A stretch of 6,636 nt of DNA. Origin: Rhodothermaceae bacterium. Its GTDB lineage: Bacteria > Bacteroidota > Rhodothermia > Rhodothermales > JAHEMB01. Position numbers and translations under genes: made by a program. The stretch spans positions 1 to 6,636 of the forward strand of contig JAHEMB010000215.1 of the NCBI GenBank assembly GCA_024643915.1, written 5' to 3'. This document shows positions 5,849 through 6,636 of the stretch, in pieces (the first letter of the stretch is position 1; the number at the start of each line of letters is the position of its first letter). The notes below the pieces were generated by a model. It had not been told where the DNA came from and made no database searches. It was given only the letters and a program-made list of their open reading frames with translations.

Positions 5849-5878
5849 TTGACAGCCGCCCACAGCGTGGCGTATGTT
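5849..5878 (+). promoter_or_regulatory. Sigma70-like promoter for the TPP-controlled transcript
   Basis: A perfect TTGACA (5849-5854) is followed by an 18-bp spacer and TATGTT (5873-5878), which matches four of six -10 positions. The predicted start, around 5884-5887, coincides with the 5' strand of riboswitch helix P1, which supports the call. The -35 hexamer lies in the loop of a small inverted pair (GCGG 5845-5848 with CCGC 5856-5859), only 17 bp after the macrodomain stop. Confidence 0.6.
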
Positions 5879-5885
5879 GGCGGCG

Positions 5886-5967
5886 AAGAGCTAGGGGTGC
5901 CCCGATGCCGGGGCTGAGAGCAGACCCTCCGCACCTGATCCGGTTCGTCCCGGCGTAGGAAAGCTCG
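5886..5967 (+). promoter_or_regulatory. TPP riboswitch (THI element)
   Basis: The conserved thi-box elements appear in order: helix P1 5' strand GAGCT (5888-5892), GGGGTGCC (5894-5901), CTGAGA (5914-5919), ACCTGATC (5933-5940), and GCGTAGGAA (5953-5961) running into the P1 3' strand AGCTC (5962-5966). The variable P3 arm is minimal. This RNA binds thiamine pyrophosphate and normally lowers expression of thiamine synthesis or uptake genes. It sits about 95 nt ahead of the THI5-like ATG at 6060. The platform is not an obvious terminator: the GCTGC/GCAGC hairpin at 5996-6009 has no T-tract, and there is no Shine-Dalgarno to mask. Two long-range pairings (5883-5890 with 5986-5993, and 5977-5984 with 6040-6047) are candidates for the switching structure. 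Confidence 0.93.
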
Positions 5968-6059
5968 CTTCCGTGATGGTTGGCTCCTCTTCGCGCGCTG
6001 CCCGGCAGCCCGTGGCTCTTCTTCGCCCCCTTCTCATCCAGCCAACCCCTGCCCTCGTC

Positions 6060-6636
6060 ATGGAAAAGATCCGCCTCGGCCTCGAATGGTTTTTGAACCC
6101 GGACCACGTCCCCCTCCTCGTCGCCCAGGAAAAAGGCTGGTTTAAAGAGGCCGGCCTCGATGTGGAGGTGGTCGAGCCGGAGGCCCACCTCGACGCCGTC
6201 TCCGAGATCGAGCGGGGCGAGATGGAGGTGGCCATCACGGAGCCGATCCACCTGGTGGAGGACCGCGCCGAGGGGCGGCCCGTCGTCGGCTTCGCGCGCT
6301 TTCTGCACACGAACGGCGGGGTGATGTATTTCCGTGAACGCGGCATCGAGCGGCCCCGCGACATGGCGGGCAAGCGCATCCAGTACCCCGGCGCCCCCGG
6401 CCCCGGTGGCCCCGCCATCGTCGCTACCATGGTCGAGCATGACGGTGGCACGGCCGACCTCGACGCCTTCACGCCCATCAATAACAGTTTCTACCACACC
6501 GACGCCCTCGCCGAGGACAAGGCCGACGTCGCCACGCTCGTCTTCTACAATTTCGAACTCGTCGAGGCGCGCCACCGGGGGTTCGACGCGGGCTTTTTCG
6601 CGCTCAAGGACTGGGGCGTTCCGGACTTCTGCCAGC
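6060..6636 (+). CDS. NMT1/THI5-like thiamine-pyrimidine protein, N-terminal part (runs off right edge)
   Basis: The first 192 residues of an NMT1/THI5-like protein (type II periplasmic-binding fold). Landmarks: LEWFLNPDHVPLLVAQEKGWFKEAGLDVEVVEP in the N-terminal lobe (8-40), ITEPIH (59-64), FLHTNGGVMYF (81-91), GKRIQYPGAPGPGG (104-117), INNSFYHTDAL (140-150) and LKDWGVPDF (182-190). Relatives are either the solute receptor of an ABC importer for hydroxymethylpyrimidine precursors (ThiY type) or the yeast-type HMP-P synthase Thi5. There is no signal peptide or lipobox; the domain begins at residue 4, so it appears cytosolic. Aligned by eye to yeast Thi5, His64 matches the pyrimidine-donating His66, but the PLP-adduct Lys62 position is Thr60. 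The Thi5 Cys-rich motif would lie beyond the window. The upstream TPP riboswitch ties it to thiamine supply. ATG 6060 is the first start, without a Shine-Dalgarno sequence. Confidence 0.88.
   Translation, partial: MEKIRLGLEWFLNPDHVPLLVAQEKGWFKEAGLDVEVVEPEAHLDAVSEIERGEMEVAITEPIHLVEDRAEGRPVVGFARFLHTNGGVMYFRERGIERPRDMAGKRIQYPGAPGPGGPAIVATMVEHDGGTADLDAFTPINNSFYHTDALAEDKADVATLVFYNFELVEARHRGFDAGFFALKDWGVPDFCQ

Noticed and set aside
5996..6009. GCTGC/GCAGC hairpin as a riboswitch terminator
   Set aside because: The stem is short and the following sequence lacks a T-tract.
5043..6575. A 510-codon open frame on the minus strand
   Set aside because: It runs antisense across the macrodomain gene, the TPP riboswitch and the THI5-like gene, all of which have clear motifs. 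It arises because high-GC genes leave long open frames on the opposite strand.

Overview
The window is GC-rich bacterial DNA with strong C/G preference at third codon positions, tightly set genes on both strands and no recognisable Shine-Dalgarno sequence before most starts. Weak ribosome-binding sites, a class-IV-cyclase-like CYTH protein of the kind common in Bacteroidota, a lipoprotein RidA, and a TTG-started SpeA together suggest Rhodothermota (Rhodothermus/Salinibacter-like) or a relative. That is an inference from protein resemblance and style; no 16S or other marker is present. No tRNA, rRNA, transposase, integrase or CRISPR array is visible, so this looks like ordinary chromosome.

Layout from left to right: (1) the 5' part of an unrecognised minus-strand gene (1-454); (2) a 290-bp spacer with a hairpin and short 8-bp repeats; (3) a RidA/YjgF-family protein with a lipoprotein signal (745-1221, +), facing (4) a minus-strand protein of uncertain, possibly CYTH-like, type (1270-1872); (5) a 199-bp divergent spacer with an 8-bp tandem array; (6) speA, biosynthetic arginine decarboxylase (2072-4069, +); (7) a 252-bp convergent spacer with an inverted 8-bp array; (8) a CYTH-domain protein (4322-4846, -); (9) a divergent spacer; (10) a small one-pass membrane protein with a proline-rich tail (4990-5250, +), followed closely by (11) a YmdB-type macrodomain ADP-ribose hydrolase (5274-5831, +); (12) a sigma70-like promoter and a clear TPP riboswitch (5849-5967); and (13) the 5' part of an NMT1/THI5-like protein (6060 to the right edge, +) that the riboswitch should control.

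The genes do not form one pathway. SpeA makes agmatine for polyamine synthesis, and no partner genes are in view. The macrodomain protein and the small membrane protein may be co-transcribed. The riboswitch and the THI5-like gene form a thiamine-pyrimidine acquisition or synthesis unit, and the THI5-like protein has no signal peptide.

The most unusual signal lies outside the genes. At least three, and perhaps all five, of the main non-riboswitch junctions carry short degenerate tandem arrays with a 7- or 8-bp period, each with its own consensus. At the two convergent junctions the arrays occur as inverted pairs. In the first of these, the array supplies the last sense codons of both facing genes, so both proteins end in Val-Ser-Gly-Glu (one with an extra Trp).
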